DNA of 64,000 bases from Symbiodinium natans (Eukaryota > Sar > Dinophyceae > Suessiales > Symbiodiniaceae): positions 124,001 to 188,000 of the forward strand of contig CAJNDS010002620.1 of assembly GCA_905221605.1 (NCBI GenBank), read 5' to 3'. Below, piece after piece: positions 20,067 to 30,219 of the stretch. Position numbers and translations under genes: made by a program. How positions within the stretch are numbered: position 1 is the stretch's first letter; every line of letters begins with the position of its first letter. Under the pieces are notes generated by a model, which saw only the letters and a program-made list of their open reading frames with translations, was not told the origin of the DNA and ran no database searches.

Positions 20067-20147
20067 ACCCTAAACCCTAAACCCTAAACCCTAAACCCTA
20101 AACCCTAAACCCTAAACCCTAAACCCTAAACCCTAAACCCTAAACCC
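20067..20147. repeat. Interstitial telomere-like array (CCCTAAA)11
   Basis: About eleven uninterrupted CCCTAAA units in + orientation, 10 bp from an exon acceptor. Confidence 0.95.
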
Positions 20148-20164
20148 GAATCCCTCTTTTCGCT

Positions 20165-20235
20165 CTCTCATTTCATCGAGGCTGAGACTCTGCCACGCGG
20201 CTCCAAGCCCTCTGCCAGCGCTCGGCCAGATCCTG
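20165..20235 (-). CDS. Small exon, unrecognised
   Basis: Minus frame gives QDLAERWQRAWSRVAESQPR between two repeat blocks. Similar short Trp-containing helical exons are seen at 23190-23322. Exon ends not fixed. Confidence 0.4.
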
Positions 20236-20247
20236 AACCTATCAAGG

Positions 20248-20385
20248 GAGCATCATCAGCATTATCATCATCATCATCATCGCCATCATCATCATCATTA
20301 TTAGTCTGATTATTATTATTAGTATCATTATTATTAAGAAAATTGCTACTATTTTGATTATTGTTATTGTTATTATGATTGTTAA
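20248..20385. repeat. ATC/ATT microsatellite
   Basis: (ATC)n passing into ATT/TTG imperfect repeats. From 20390 to 21000 I see no supported gene. Confidence 0.85.
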
Positions 20386-21005
20386 GTAAACAGATAGTTT
20401 ACTTTGAGAGTGTGGGAAATGGGCCAAGGGTTGGGATGCTCCCCCTTGTACTAACGGTCCTTGATAAAGGGCTATAATAGGGCCACATGGGCCAAGGGTC
20501 GTTTTCTGCTACTTTGGGGGGTGATGGCTTCAGGGCTGAGGAACTTGGACTCAAGGTTGCCCTTTGTGATTACGTGCTCATGAGTGGCCACTAGCCACTG
20601 CCTGTGCACACATACATTTCAACCGTCCCAAAAACGATGGATGATTCGGATTCGTTGACTAAGCAAAAGAGGAACCCAAATTAGCACCCAGCACAGCAGT
20701 CGAGACTGTAACGTGGTACCCAACAGCCACACAGTGACAAGGGTCTGGGTGCCGAAAACCAACTTTGAACCCTGTAGACTGCCGTCCCCTCACCGCGCCT
20801 CCTGCACAAGCTCGCTTAGGGCCTGCGCAGGGCCACCGTTATCTCGTGAGACGTCTTGCGGCTTTTGTGTTAAAATCTGATTGCATTATTGCATGGCCGC
20901 CGCATTGACAGACGCTTTACAAACTGCTGCGATGAAGCCTGACGTAGACCCACCACTCGTTCTGGCCTCATTGTCGAAGACAAGCGCGTTGTTCTCAGCC
21001 GAGTG

Positions 21006-21136
21006 CCGAGCCTCAGGTGCCGAGTCTTCAGGCGTTCAGGGGTTTGGGGAAGGTTGGAGCGGCTTTTTTTGACCCCGCAGACCATACGCCCCAAATCGAA
21101 CCCTCAAAACCTGAAGACTCGGCACCTGAGGCTCGG
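21006..21136. repeat. 27-bp perfect inverted repeat with 77-bp spacer
   Basis: CCGAGCCTCAGGTGCCGAGT plus CTTCAGG at 21006-21032 is perfectly inverted at 21110-21136, with weaker pairing continuing inward. A large cruciform or hairpin, either a foldback element or structured RNA. Confidence 0.85.
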
Positions 21137-21139
21137 TCT

Positions 21140-22300
21140 CCCAGTTTACACCCAGCTGCTGAGCACCCACTACACACCAACTGTCGCATCATCCTGGCGA
21201 AGCTTCCCTACTCATCGGACTCCTGGTCCGCAACCCTTTGCCATCGTGGTTCGTCGTTGTCCTTCGTTGTTGCTTCGGTGCTGATGAAGTGTGCGCCATG
21301 TTTGGTCAGGCTCCTGCTTCGATCCCTTCAAATCCCCAATCCTTCCCCGAAACCCTCTTCTGCCTCTTCTGCCTCATGGCCTAATCAGTCCGAAAAAAGC
21401 TCTTCAACCCTCAGCCGTTTCAAACCGTTTCAACCGCCCGCGACATGCGCCAAACTCCCTCTAAGCGCTCCGGTCGGCTTGGGACCCGGCGATCCTCCGC
21501 CGGATCGCCCCACGAGCCTGAGCGACGGCCTGTGAGGCTACGGGAAAGGGCCTTGCGGCCCTTTAGACCTGAATAGACATGGTAGTAGTATAGGCTACAC
21601 AAGGTGTATAGGGTGTATGATCCCCATCTTAAGGACCACATTTACATTTATTTGGTCGCCAAGCTGGAGACGATAGACTTTGGGGCATTTTGCGCGCTTT
21701 GGGAGGAGCTCTTCGGGCTTTCAGGGCTTTTGCTGCTTTGAATGGGTGAGGTTGTCGGGGTGGTCTGGGGCTCGGGTCTTGTAGATTTAACCCTCAATAA
21801 CCCTCAATTAACCCGTAAACACTTCAAAGCCTACGCTGTTTAAGGCTCAGGGTTCGAACATGGAAGCTCAACCTTCCAACCAACTGGCACTCACATTGGA
21901 AGACTCTGAACGCCAGAAAGACGCGAACGCATTTACAGTATTCTTTGTGCGCTGTGCGTGATCATATTGATAATTATTTTCGTGCTCATTGCATTCACGC
22001 CTTTTATCTCTTTTATCTTGGAACCGCATGTGAGGGGCTCGAGGACATCGTCATGCATGCGCTACCAGCCTACTCACATGTCCCTTCCCCTCTGCTCCTA
22101 TATATAACCCTTTCATCCCCAAGGCGTTAACTCCATTATGGGGGTCTGTTTCTGGGGTCTAAGCATGCCTCCGCTCAGCCCGGACAAAGGGCAGAGGGCC
22201 TCTTTCAGCTCCCGATTCTGTGACCGAAGGACCTGCGACTCCTGTCATGAGAAGAGGTCGGGAGCTCAGGAAACCAAAGAGCAAAACACCCATCCTCGTT
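21140..22300. other. Unassigned stretch
   Basis: A coding-like plus-strand frame at 21450-21570 (KRSGRLGTRRSSAGSPHEPE) includes a small GGCGATCC/GGATCGCC hairpin. Otherwise nothing can be supported. Confidence 0.35.
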
Positions 22301-22307
22301 CAACTCG

Positions 22308-22990
22308 TCCAGCTTGGCTTTTTGTGCCTCATGGCGAGCAAAACCCGCTGAGGAGCTGCCAACTTCGGGCCAGGGACTTGCGGCACAGAGGCCATGCTAG
22401 GGGCTTGGGGTGCTTCGTGCTGCATGGCGAGCTCCACGTCTTCGCACAGCTAGGATGGCAGGCAAACCCTAAGCCCCAAACCCTCAGCTCTGGCCCTGAA
22501 AAACCAAAACCCCTTCCAAGCAAACCCCGAAGCCCCTATGACCCTGAGCCCTAAACCCCTAAACCGTCGCTCTGAGCCATCAACCCTGTCGTCCACAGGC
22601 TGCTCGGCCGGCTTCTCCACAATGGGCTCTTCGGTGGGCGGTTCCACGGGTCTGGCAGGATTCCAGAGCTTTCATGGGCGTGTTAGGGCAGGGCCTCAGC
22701 TGGGTTTAGGTGTTCGGAGTTTTAGGCTTGAGAATCCTTCGCCTGTGTTCCCTCGCGTTACTCCCCTCCCTACGGGCCTGAACTTCTCCAAACCTGTCAA
22801 GTGGGATTGAGGAGGGCTTGGCGGGTTCCTCGGTTCAGGGCTTTAGGGCCAAAACACCCCACGCCAAGTCACCTCGCGCCGCCCTCCAGCGCCTTCAAGC
22901 GCTGCTGCAGCGCCCCGCGCTGCCGCCGGAGTTCCTGCGGAGGCTCGTATATTCGCCCAAAATGCGCCATTTCATGGGGAGGCTTGGTTC
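22308..22990 (-). CDS. Exon cluster of an unrecognised gene
   Basis: Minus-strand stretches in order: about 22985-22880 (HEMAHFGRIYEPPQELRRQR, then LQQRLKALEGGAR followed by GTGACT as donor, coiled-coil character), about 22665-22570 (VEPPTEEPIVEKPAEQPVDD, acidic Pro/Glu linker), and about 22455-22308 (LCEDVELAMQHEAPQAPSMA, then PQVPGPKLAAPQRVLLAM). Degenerate telomere-like DNA lies between them at 22465-22565. Confidence 0.5.
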
Positions 22991-23065
22991 GTCAAACTTT
23001 GTTAGGGCTTCTTCTTGAAGACACCTGACGATATACGACTCTCCGACGATACGGCATCGGCGTCA

Positions 23066-23540
23066 GGCAGCTATGCACCATAACGAGACTCCTGCAGCTC
23101 CAGCGCCACTTTCTCCTTGCCCTGCGACTTCCTCAGATGACATCGTCTGTTTCTTCATGCCCTTTTCCATGGAAAAAGACATCTCAAAGCCCCGTAGCAA
23201 GCCACTCCACAAAATCCCGGCCCCGGGTGCCCGGCGCACGGGCGCAAACTTCTTGCCACTGCTCCGCAAGGCTGTGAACCTGCTGGTCACACAGGTGCTC
23301 TATGGTGCTCCTGTAGTCTTAAGCCCTTCAGCGAGGAATGTGTGCCGTGAGCAGATTTGGCACAAGATTGCGCACATCCTGAACCTCAAGCCCTAGGGCT
23401 CTATGGCCCTCATGGGAGATATAGACCAAGTCCCAGCTTGACCCACATCGAAGTGCTGTGCTGTGTGGGCAGGCCTCTTCCATGAGGCTTGCCAGAGCCT
23501 GGCAAAGGAGCTCCGCAGGGCGCAGTCCAGCACAACGCAC
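23066..23540 (-). CDS. Unrecognised gene segment, two to three exons
   Basis: Minus-strand exons: about 23535-23330 (GLRPAELLCQALASLMEEAC, then SSWDLVYISHEGHRALGLEV, then VRNLVPNLLTAH), about 23322-23190 (DYRSTIEHLCDQQVHSLAEQ, then WQEVCARAPGTRGRDFVEWL), and about 23190-23080 (EMSFSMEKGMKKQTMSSEEV). Helical, Trp-containing repeats suggest a scaffold or coiled-coil protein; family unknown. Confidence 0.55.
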
Positions 23541-24041
23541 GCAGCTACGGCTGATTCAAGAATACTTCAGAAGACATCGAGCAAGGACATACTATTTGCT
23601 TCTCGATGCTTTTGGTCTTCTTCCTTTCTCTACGTGACGCAGCTCGATTCACCTGCAACATCCTGCAATCAAAAGGTTCAACTATTCCAGCTCTCTTCAT
23701 TGTGCAGCAGCAGCGCAGCTCACCTCATTCTCCTGCCGGAGGGCGGAATTGGCCGCGATTGTGCCCTCCTCAGCGTTTCAACTGTGCGAGCTTTTAGCGG
23801 ATGACATGTGGGCTGCAACTGGTTACCAAGTCTTCTGCAAAAAGCGTTCAGGAGTTGAACTCTCTGATGTTCCGGTGCTCTAGTGCTTGGGCATGCTTGG
23901 GCTCACCCCGGCCCTCCCCTCAGCCCGGCACCAGGTCCTCCGCCATGGCTCCCACTGGTGCCCCAAGGATCTTCAGCTGCGTTTTTCTTTAAGGCTCGAA
24001 CTACGCTGAAATCCGTTCTGCTGCTTTGCCTGTCCTTTTTC

Positions 24042-24497
24042 TCATATTACGAGGCCTGGGCCTGGCAATTGACAATGTCCCCCCATGAGCTCACAAAGCT
24101 GCAGTTGCCAACCCATGGGTGGGTGCCGTGGCTCCATTCCATCACCAACATGCAATAGCCGCAGCCAGAGACATGCGTGCTTCTTGCCTGGCTGACTCTC
24201 CTGGCGCCTCACCAACAATGCCGACAAACCCACTGGACCCAGCTCCGACAGGGCATAACCGAAAACAATCTTCTTCCCTGGAAAGTTGACAAAGTGCACC
24301 CAGTTGAGCACCTCCGCAGGAGCCTGCACAGGCCAAGGGCCCACAGAGTAAGCCCTCTTTGGCATGGAACTCATGGCTATAGGATTCGGGGAAAAGCCTA
24401 CTAGCACCCAAACAAAGCACGCGTAAGGCACACTCGGAGCTTCGGCAGTGCGGGCCTCTGCACTGGAGGTATCCAGGCCTGGAGCGGGAGCCGCCAT
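24042..24497 (-). CDS. Unrecognised ORF, 151 codons
   Basis: Minus frame starting MAAPAPGLDTSSAEARTAEA, then PYACFVWVLVGFSPNPIAMS, VLNWVHFVNFPGKKIVFGYA and LSELGPVGLSALLVRRQESQ. Texture favours coding over 24480-24180. An overlapping minus frame (24142-24711) is weaker. No domain recognised. Confidence 0.4.
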   Translation of the reverse strand: MAAPAPGLDTSSAEARTAEAPSVPYACFVWVLVGFSPNPIAMSSMPKRAYSVGPWPVQAPAEVLNWVHFVNFPGKKIVFGYALSELGPVGLSALLVRRQESQPGKKHACLWLRLLHVGDGMEPRHPPMGWQLQLCELMGGHCQLPGPGLVI

Positions 24498-24762
24498 GTT
24501 CCGAAGGAATGCTCTCTACCAACCCTCTCCCATCTCTCCTCCTTCCCCCGCCTCTCACATGCTTTAAGAAGCCCCGAACGTTAGTGCCACTAAACCCTAT
24601 ACCCTGACCCGTAAACCCTAAACCCCTCTTCTCCGCCGCGCTGGGATACAGCAAACAAGCGCCCAGGCCTGCGGCGCTGCTCGTGGCCTGGGCACTCAGA
24701 ACCAACGCCACCCTTCCCAGTGACCTAAATTTAAACCCTAAACCCTAAACCCTAAACCCTGG

Positions 24763-24930
24763 GTCGGGCACTCCAGGAGACCCAGCGGTTGGGCACGGCA
24801 GGGAGACTCCGAATTTGGGCAGTCCAGGCAGACGCTGGCGTTGGGCACTCCAGGGAGTGTGGGCACTCCAGGGAGTCTCTAGGAGAGACCGGGCGAGGAG
24901 AAGAGTTCCGGGCGAGGAGCAGAGTTGAGT
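24763..24930. repeat. Second copy of the GTTGGGCACTCCAGGGA minisatellite
   Basis: Same unit as 20-200, with tandem GGGCACTCCAGGGAGT and the trailing GACCGGGCGAGGAGAAGAGT segment. A CCCTAAA array directly precedes it (24734-24762). Confidence 0.85.
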
Positions 24931-25104
24931 CTAAAATCTAACAACCCCACACCGAAGGTGGGGAAACACCCGAAACCCTGAAACCCAAAACACCGAATCT
25001 CCAAGGCTTGGGCTTTGGGAGGTGAAGCCTGTCGCTTTGGACTTTGACCTGGCCAAAGCCAGACAAAGACCCAAAGAGCCCAAATGCCCACTAGATTAGG
25101 GACA

Positions 25105-25174
25105 TACTTGGAGGTGCATTAATGGGTCATGGGTACACTTATAGCTAGTTAATAGGCACCATGAACCTCCAAGT
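25105..25174. mobile_element. Short MITE copy related to 13594-13738
   Basis: Starts TACTTGGAGGTGCATTAATG and ends CACCATGAACCTCCAAGT, the same inverted ends as the larger MITE with a deleted interior. Confidence 0.65.
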
Positions 25175-25237
25175 GCTCCCTAACTCATACTAGTACTAGT
25201 ACTGGGAGAGCCAGCAGTAGTCCTCATACTAGTGCGA

Positions 25238-25705
<468 letters not shown>

Positions 25706-25902
25706 TAGGGTTAGTTTGAAGACCTTTCGGCCTTGGCATCCTGGCATCTTGCGACGCCGGGGTCTACCAAGGCCTACCTGTCCAGCTTCCTAGCATAGAT
25801 TCAAGCGGATTTGCTAGAAGAGCTCAGGGGTCTGTTGCTCGCTCAGGCTTGTTTTGGCGTCCGGGGATTATATAGGGCTTGTAGGACTTCAAGGTCTTTT
25901 GG

Positions 25903-25978
25903 GGCCCTAAACCCTAAACCCTAAACCCTAAAACCCAAACCCTAAACCCCAAACCCGAAACCCAAAACCCTAAACCCT
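25903..25978. repeat. Telomere-like array (CCCTAAA)n
   Basis: About ten CCCTAAA units, the last ones degenerate (AACCCCAAACCCGAAA). 25710-25900 and 25980-26200 show no supportable gene. Confidence 0.9.
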
Positions 25979-26205
25979 ATCTTGGGGTGCGGGCCGGCCT
26001 CTTGTGAGCTGCCGTGCTGACGCGGACCTCCCCAGCTTGACACAGGATTTGCATCTCCAGCGTGCGTCAGTCTGCCACAAGGATCCCTGCATGGTCGATT
26101 CCTGCATATATGGCCCCCCTGTTTACTGGAACAATAATGAAAAAGCAGACGCACCACACAAACACATCTTCATGAATCTGAAAGGTACAGCGCCATGTCA
26201 TAACA

Positions 26206-26430
26206 TTACTTCGTAGTCATAGTTACTCCATGCACCCCAGATCGAATTGAGACGGAAAAGCCTTTCCCAAGCTTCGAAGAGCATGACTTGAGGCGCGGGC
26301 CCATTCCTCCGAGTAGCTGCGGTGCCGGCCTGGCACTTGTCATCACCACATCTCCGAGGCTTTTGAAGCTCAGGGCGTGAAAGTCTGTTCCTACACACAG
26401 CATGTCTTTCAACTCAACAGCACATCCCAA
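26206..26430 (-). CDS. Unrecognised exon
   Basis: Minus frame CAVELKDMLCVGTDFHALSF, then KSLGDVVMTSARPAPQLLGG and KLGKGFSVSIRSG. Good protein texture over about 70 codons; no family recognised. Confidence 0.45.
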   Translation of the reverse strand: MGCAVELKDMLCVGTDFHALSFKSLGDVVMTSARPAPQLLGGMGPRLKSCSSKLGKGFSVSIRSGVHGVTMTTK

Positions 26431-26589
26431 TTCCTAGTGATCCTACAGCGCTCTAGACATCCTGGATAGCTCCCTTCGGTTCTCCGTCCCTAGCCTTGAA
26501 ACCCCTAAGACGAACCTCAAACCCACATGGCCTGGGCGCGCTCCCGGACCGGACTCACACCTCAATTGGGGAAGTTGGGGGCTTGGTGG

Positions 26590-27230
26590 GTCGAAAGAAT
26601 AATGGCAAAAATGATGATAATAATCATAACAATAATAATGTGCATCATAATGTACATAAACGTAAAACAAGTAAGTGAACATAGTAAAATATAGTAATGA
26701 AAGTAACAATAAGAAGAAGAAGGGATGTTTAGGGCCTTTTGGGCTTGGTAACTGGGCCCGGTCTTGCAGAACCCTCAAGTGAAATCGCAAGAGGGACATC
26801 GGGGTCATGCTCAACGTCCTCGTGTCGCTGTCGTCGCTTCCGCACCCTTGGATCTTTCTGTCAAGTGCCGAAAATGTCAACAGCCTTAGGTTTCGAGGCT
26901 CGGAGCGGTCATCCTCGAAACAGCCGTCGCTTTGGGACCCTCTGATCTTCGTCGCATGTCGAAAGTGCCAGCTCTGACAGGGGTCACGGCGTTGGCGTCG
27001 CCATCCGTGCAGTTGTCGTCGATTTTGGACCCTCGCATCTTCGTCGCGTACCGGAAGGTTCGGTGTCCCCGTCCTCGAAGCCCTCATCGTCTCGAATCTT
27101 CGTCGCGTGTCAGGAGGAGGGAGGAGGAGGAGGAGGGGGACGGGGGGCAACGATGATGACGATGATGACGATGATACTGATGACGATGACGATGATGACG
27201 GTGAGCATTGATGATGACGGTGACAGCGAC
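26590..27230. repeat. A-rich tract plus degenerate 70-80-bp tandem repeat and GAT array
   Basis: 26600-26725 is AAT/ATAA-rich. From about 26815 to 27115 a segment with CTTCGTCGCATGTCGAAAGT-like cores recurs about four times with heavy divergence. 27130-27215 is GGA/GAT repeat. The long minus frame across it may be partly coding, but I cannot support it. Confidence 0.6.
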
Positions 27231-27412
27231 GCTAGCTGCTGCTGTTCACGACAGCCTTTCACCGCTAAACATGCTTTCTGGCCACGTGCTGTCTCCTTGT
27301 TTCTCCTCACAGCATCCCTCTGTCGACAGCAGTGTGGCATTTGCACAAACCTCTCTGATCTGTCTATCTACTAAATGGGCCATGAGGCCACCGTCTTCTG
27401 CGTTGGGCTGGT

Positions 27413-28777
27413 CTAGGCAGGCGAGAAACTCTTGGCCTCCGGCGAGTCCAAGTCTGCTTCGTGTGTGATCTTGAAGGTGATGGCGGCCAAACCGGCGGCC
27501 ACGAGCTGGACGCCCGTGTAGCCCAAAGCGTTGCCCAAGCCGCCACCTGAAACTGCAAGGCCCAGGGCCACCGCCGGATTCAGCGCACCCCCAGAGATGC
27601 CCCCAATGCCAAAGCCACCAACCACCACGCAGAAGCCAATGGCCAGGCCGAAGAACTGCGTGGACTTCGTCACCTGAGATACGGCCACGGCCAGCACCAC
27701 AAAGGTAAGCACGTAGGTGAAGACCAGCTCGGCGATCAGGGCTTGACCCAAGCTGTAGGGTGCTTTTGGCCCAAAGGTCGAGTGTGTGGAGAAGGTGCTC
27801 ACCGCGATGACGGCTGCGAGAAGGCCGGCAAGAGTCTGCACCAGCATGTAGAGGAAGCACTTCCTCTCGGTGAAGAGGGTGTCTCGGCCGCTCAAGTACA
27901 CTGCCAGACTCACAGCAGGGTTGAAGTGGCCCCCAGAAACATCTCCCGTGGCATAGATCATGCTGGCCAGTGAGGCGGCGATAGAGAGCGCGGCAATCGA
28001 GGAGAGGGCGAAGATGTTGCACGCCACGGTGAGGACCAGCATGAATGTGCCAACGAACTCGCTCAGCAACTGCTCGCTTGCCTTTCCCGTGCTTGGCGAC
28101 TTCTCGAAGTCTTCCGGCCGAATCTTCGAGAAGATAAATGCCGAGGTGAGTGCCGCCAGGATCTCGAACAAGATGTACACAAAGGAGATGCCGAAGCCCT
28201 TGTCAATGCTGGTAACATCCAGCGCAATGGCGACCGCCGGATTGAAGCACCCGCCAGAAATAAAGCCTGCCCCGTAAGCGCCCGCGATGACAGTGAAGCC
28301 AATCGCCAAGCCATAATACTGGCCGTTCTCCTGGGCGTTCTTCTTTGCAGCGGCCACATTCAGCACCACGAAAGTTAGCATGAAGGTGTAGAAGTACTCA
28401 CAGACGCCTGCCGACAGCGTCGTGTACCCCGAGGTGGCGGCCACCGGAAAGGACTTGCCGCACAACAGGGTCGCAGCAAAAGCTGCGGCGATGCCGCCCA
28501 CAATCTGAACCACGCTGTAGATCAGCACCTGGCTCCACTCCATGCCCGGGCCGCCCATCGCTTTGGTGAAGCCCAAGGCCACCGAGACCGCTGGGTTGAA
28601 GTTTCCCCCGGAAACCTTTCCAAAGGACTGGATCATCACAAAGAGTACGGTGCCGATGGAGAAGCCTGCGAACAAGGGAGAGCCGGTGGCCAGGTTGCAT
28701 ACCACGGTAAAGATGAGCAAAAACGTGCCAACAAACTCGGCCACACACTTGGCACGCAAGCTCGGTTCAGCTGCCAT
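27413..28777 (-). CDS. Tandem-fused double aquaporin (MIP family)
   Basis: A single uninterrupted 454-residue frame of two aquaporin domains, each with six predicted membrane segments. NPA motifs are at residues 61-63, 179-181, 286-288 and 400-402, set in SGGxxNPAV. AEFVGTF (13-19) and SEFVGTF (239-245) are the classic first-helix signatures, and a fourth-helix glutamate occurs near 127 and 350. A normal aquaporin is about 250 residues with two NPAs, so this is a head-to-tail fusion with a short charged linker (about 218-236). In both domains the second NPA is followed by Val, not by the Arg of the ar/R selectivity filter, so substrate choice may differ from water channels. Channel function in a membrane is expected from the family; membrane and substrate are unknown. 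It lacks introns, unlike its neighbours, and a spliced-leader-like sequence lies 62 nt upstream. Confidence 0.95.
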   Translation of the reverse strand: MAAEPSLRAKCVAEFVGTFLLIFTVVCNLATGSPLFAGFSIGTVLFVMIQSFGKVSGGNFNPAVSVALGFTKAMGGPGMEWSQVLIYSVVQIVGGIAAAFAATLLCGKSFPVAATSGYTTLSAGVCEYFYTFMLTFVVLNVAAAKKNAQENGQYYGLAIGFTVIAGAYGAGFISGGCFNPAVAIALDVTSIDKGFGISFVYILFEILAALTSAFIFSKIRPEDFEKSPSTGKASEQLLSEFVGTFMLVLTVACNIFALSSIAALSIAASLASMIYATGDVSGGHFNPAVSLAVYLSGRDTLFTERKCFLYMLVQTLAGLLAAVIAVSTFSTHSTFGPKAPYSLGQALIAELVFTYVLTFVVLAVAVSQVTKSTQFFGLAIGFCVVVGGFGIGGISGGALNPAVALGLAVSGGGLGNALGYTGVQLVAAGLAAITFKITHEADLDSPEAKSFSPA

Positions 28778-28838
28778 GATTTCGATACCAGATTCGCGGA
28801 ATGGATGTAATAGGATAGTTTGGATCGTGGGCTCAGAG

Positions 28839-28849
28839 CTCGAGCCAAA
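28839..28849 (-). other. Possible relic dinoflagellate spliced leader
   Basis: The minus strand reads TTTGGCTCGAG, 10 of 11 matches to the 3' end of the dinoflagellate spliced leader (TTTGGCTCAAG), 62 nt upstream of the aquaporin ATG and in sense orientation. With the intronless frame it suggests an origin by retroposition of a trans-spliced mRNA. Confidence 0.4.
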
Positions 28850-29215
28850 CTTTCATGGGGCGCTAGACGATAGATCTGACAGGTGCGGGTACAAGCCGTA
28901 CAATCCCCAGACACTAATTACAGCCTTGTGCCTGCATAAAATTGGGAGCCCGTTTTCTTGAAGTGTGCGACACTTGAGGACGCCACTCAAGGGGTTATCT
29001 GGGCCTTGCTTTTCAGCGGGGGGAGGATAGTTCTGAGCCCTAAATGTCTACAATCCTGAGCCATTGGCTTTACAAGGGTTTTGCAGGGCTTGAAGGGTAC
29101 GTGATTGGCAGCTTGTCGGGCAAGTATACCACAGCTGCCAGGAATGCTGAGTGCAAGGACGAGTGCTGCTTGCTTGGCCTCGCCCGGCTGCTTTTCCTGC
29201 AGCTTTGCCTAGGTG

Positions 29216-29610
29216 CTAGAACTGGGATGGCAGTCCTAGCCACTGACTTACGAGGGGCTGTGGTTGTGCAAGTTGGGATGTGGCAGATGACGGCCTCTCG
29301 GCACGGACAACATGCGGGGATGATTTTGCCTGCGAGGTGGTCTGGTGCCAGGCCATCCAGGGTGTCGCTCGTTCTTCTGCTTTCATTGGCTTCTTGTGTT
29401 TCTTCCAAGCATGAAAAGCATCCTTGCCAAAGCCGAGGCCGGTACCAGCAGCCTCTTTTGCCCGCTCGGGCAAAGCTGCCACCTGCCAGAGTGCAGCTTG
29501 CTTGCCAGACCGCTTTGCAACCAAATGCGGAGGCCGGAGAAGCCTCCTCCAAGGCACCCTGGTCCAGAAGGCTGCGCATGTCGTTCAGCTGTCGCAACTG
29601 AGCAGGCGGG
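29216..29610 (-). CDS. Unrecognised gene segment, two exons
   Basis: Minus strand: about 29608-29530 (AQLRQLNDMRSLLDQGALEE) and about 29470-29340 (KEAAGTGLGFGKDAFHAWKK, then HKKPMKAEERATPWMAW) in another frame, implying an intron near 29500. Helical, basic; family unknown. 28860-29200 shows no supported gene. Confidence 0.4.
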
Positions 29611-30148
29611 ATTGTCTGATATTAGTGCGATCTGCCATCCTCTTCTTTAGGGAGTGATAGATGTCGCAGCACTGACTTGGCTGTTGTGGAAGTCCCACCC
29701 TAAGCGGACATGAGTCAACACGGAGTCCCCGACCACGCGCGACAGCACCTCACTGTCCCGCGCAACCACCTGCATGCATAGGCATTACTTGTGAACCAAC
29801 GTCCAAAAAGCGATCTGGCCAGCCTCGCTTGACAGCCGCCTGCATTCTGAGCGCAACCGGCTGCACTCGTCTCCTTAAGCCAGAATTTGCCAAAAGGCTG
29901 CCAGCATTGGCTACGTCGCCCGCAACAGAAGCAAGCAACTATATAAGCAAACTGCATTGCTTTAGATTTCGGAATTCCTGGACGTCAAAACACTGGATTT
30001 GGAGCTGCAACTAATTTGGGTGCCTAGAGCCCACCTCGCTAACCGCCCGAACCCGATGAGATCTTCTCAGGCTGCGTCGAATTGAGACCACACTTTGCCG
30101 CAGCTCCGCCACTGCTTGCTCCTAACGAGCTCTGGCGAGGCGTGTGCG

Positions 30149-30218
30149 GGCTTAGGTTTAGGGTTTAGGGTTTAGGGTCTAGGGTTTAGGGTTTCGGGTT
30201 TCGGGTTTAGGGTTTAGG
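30149..30218. repeat. Telomere-like array (TTTAGGG)n with TTTCGGG variants
   Basis: About nine units. It directly precedes an exon candidate that ends here on the minus strand. 29660-30140 has no supportable feature. Confidence 0.9.
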
Positions 30219-30219
30219 G

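Noticed and set aside
27246-28022. 258-codon minus frame overlapping the aquaporin gene
   Set aside because: Out-of-frame shadow of the aquaporin coding sequence with no membrane or family signature.
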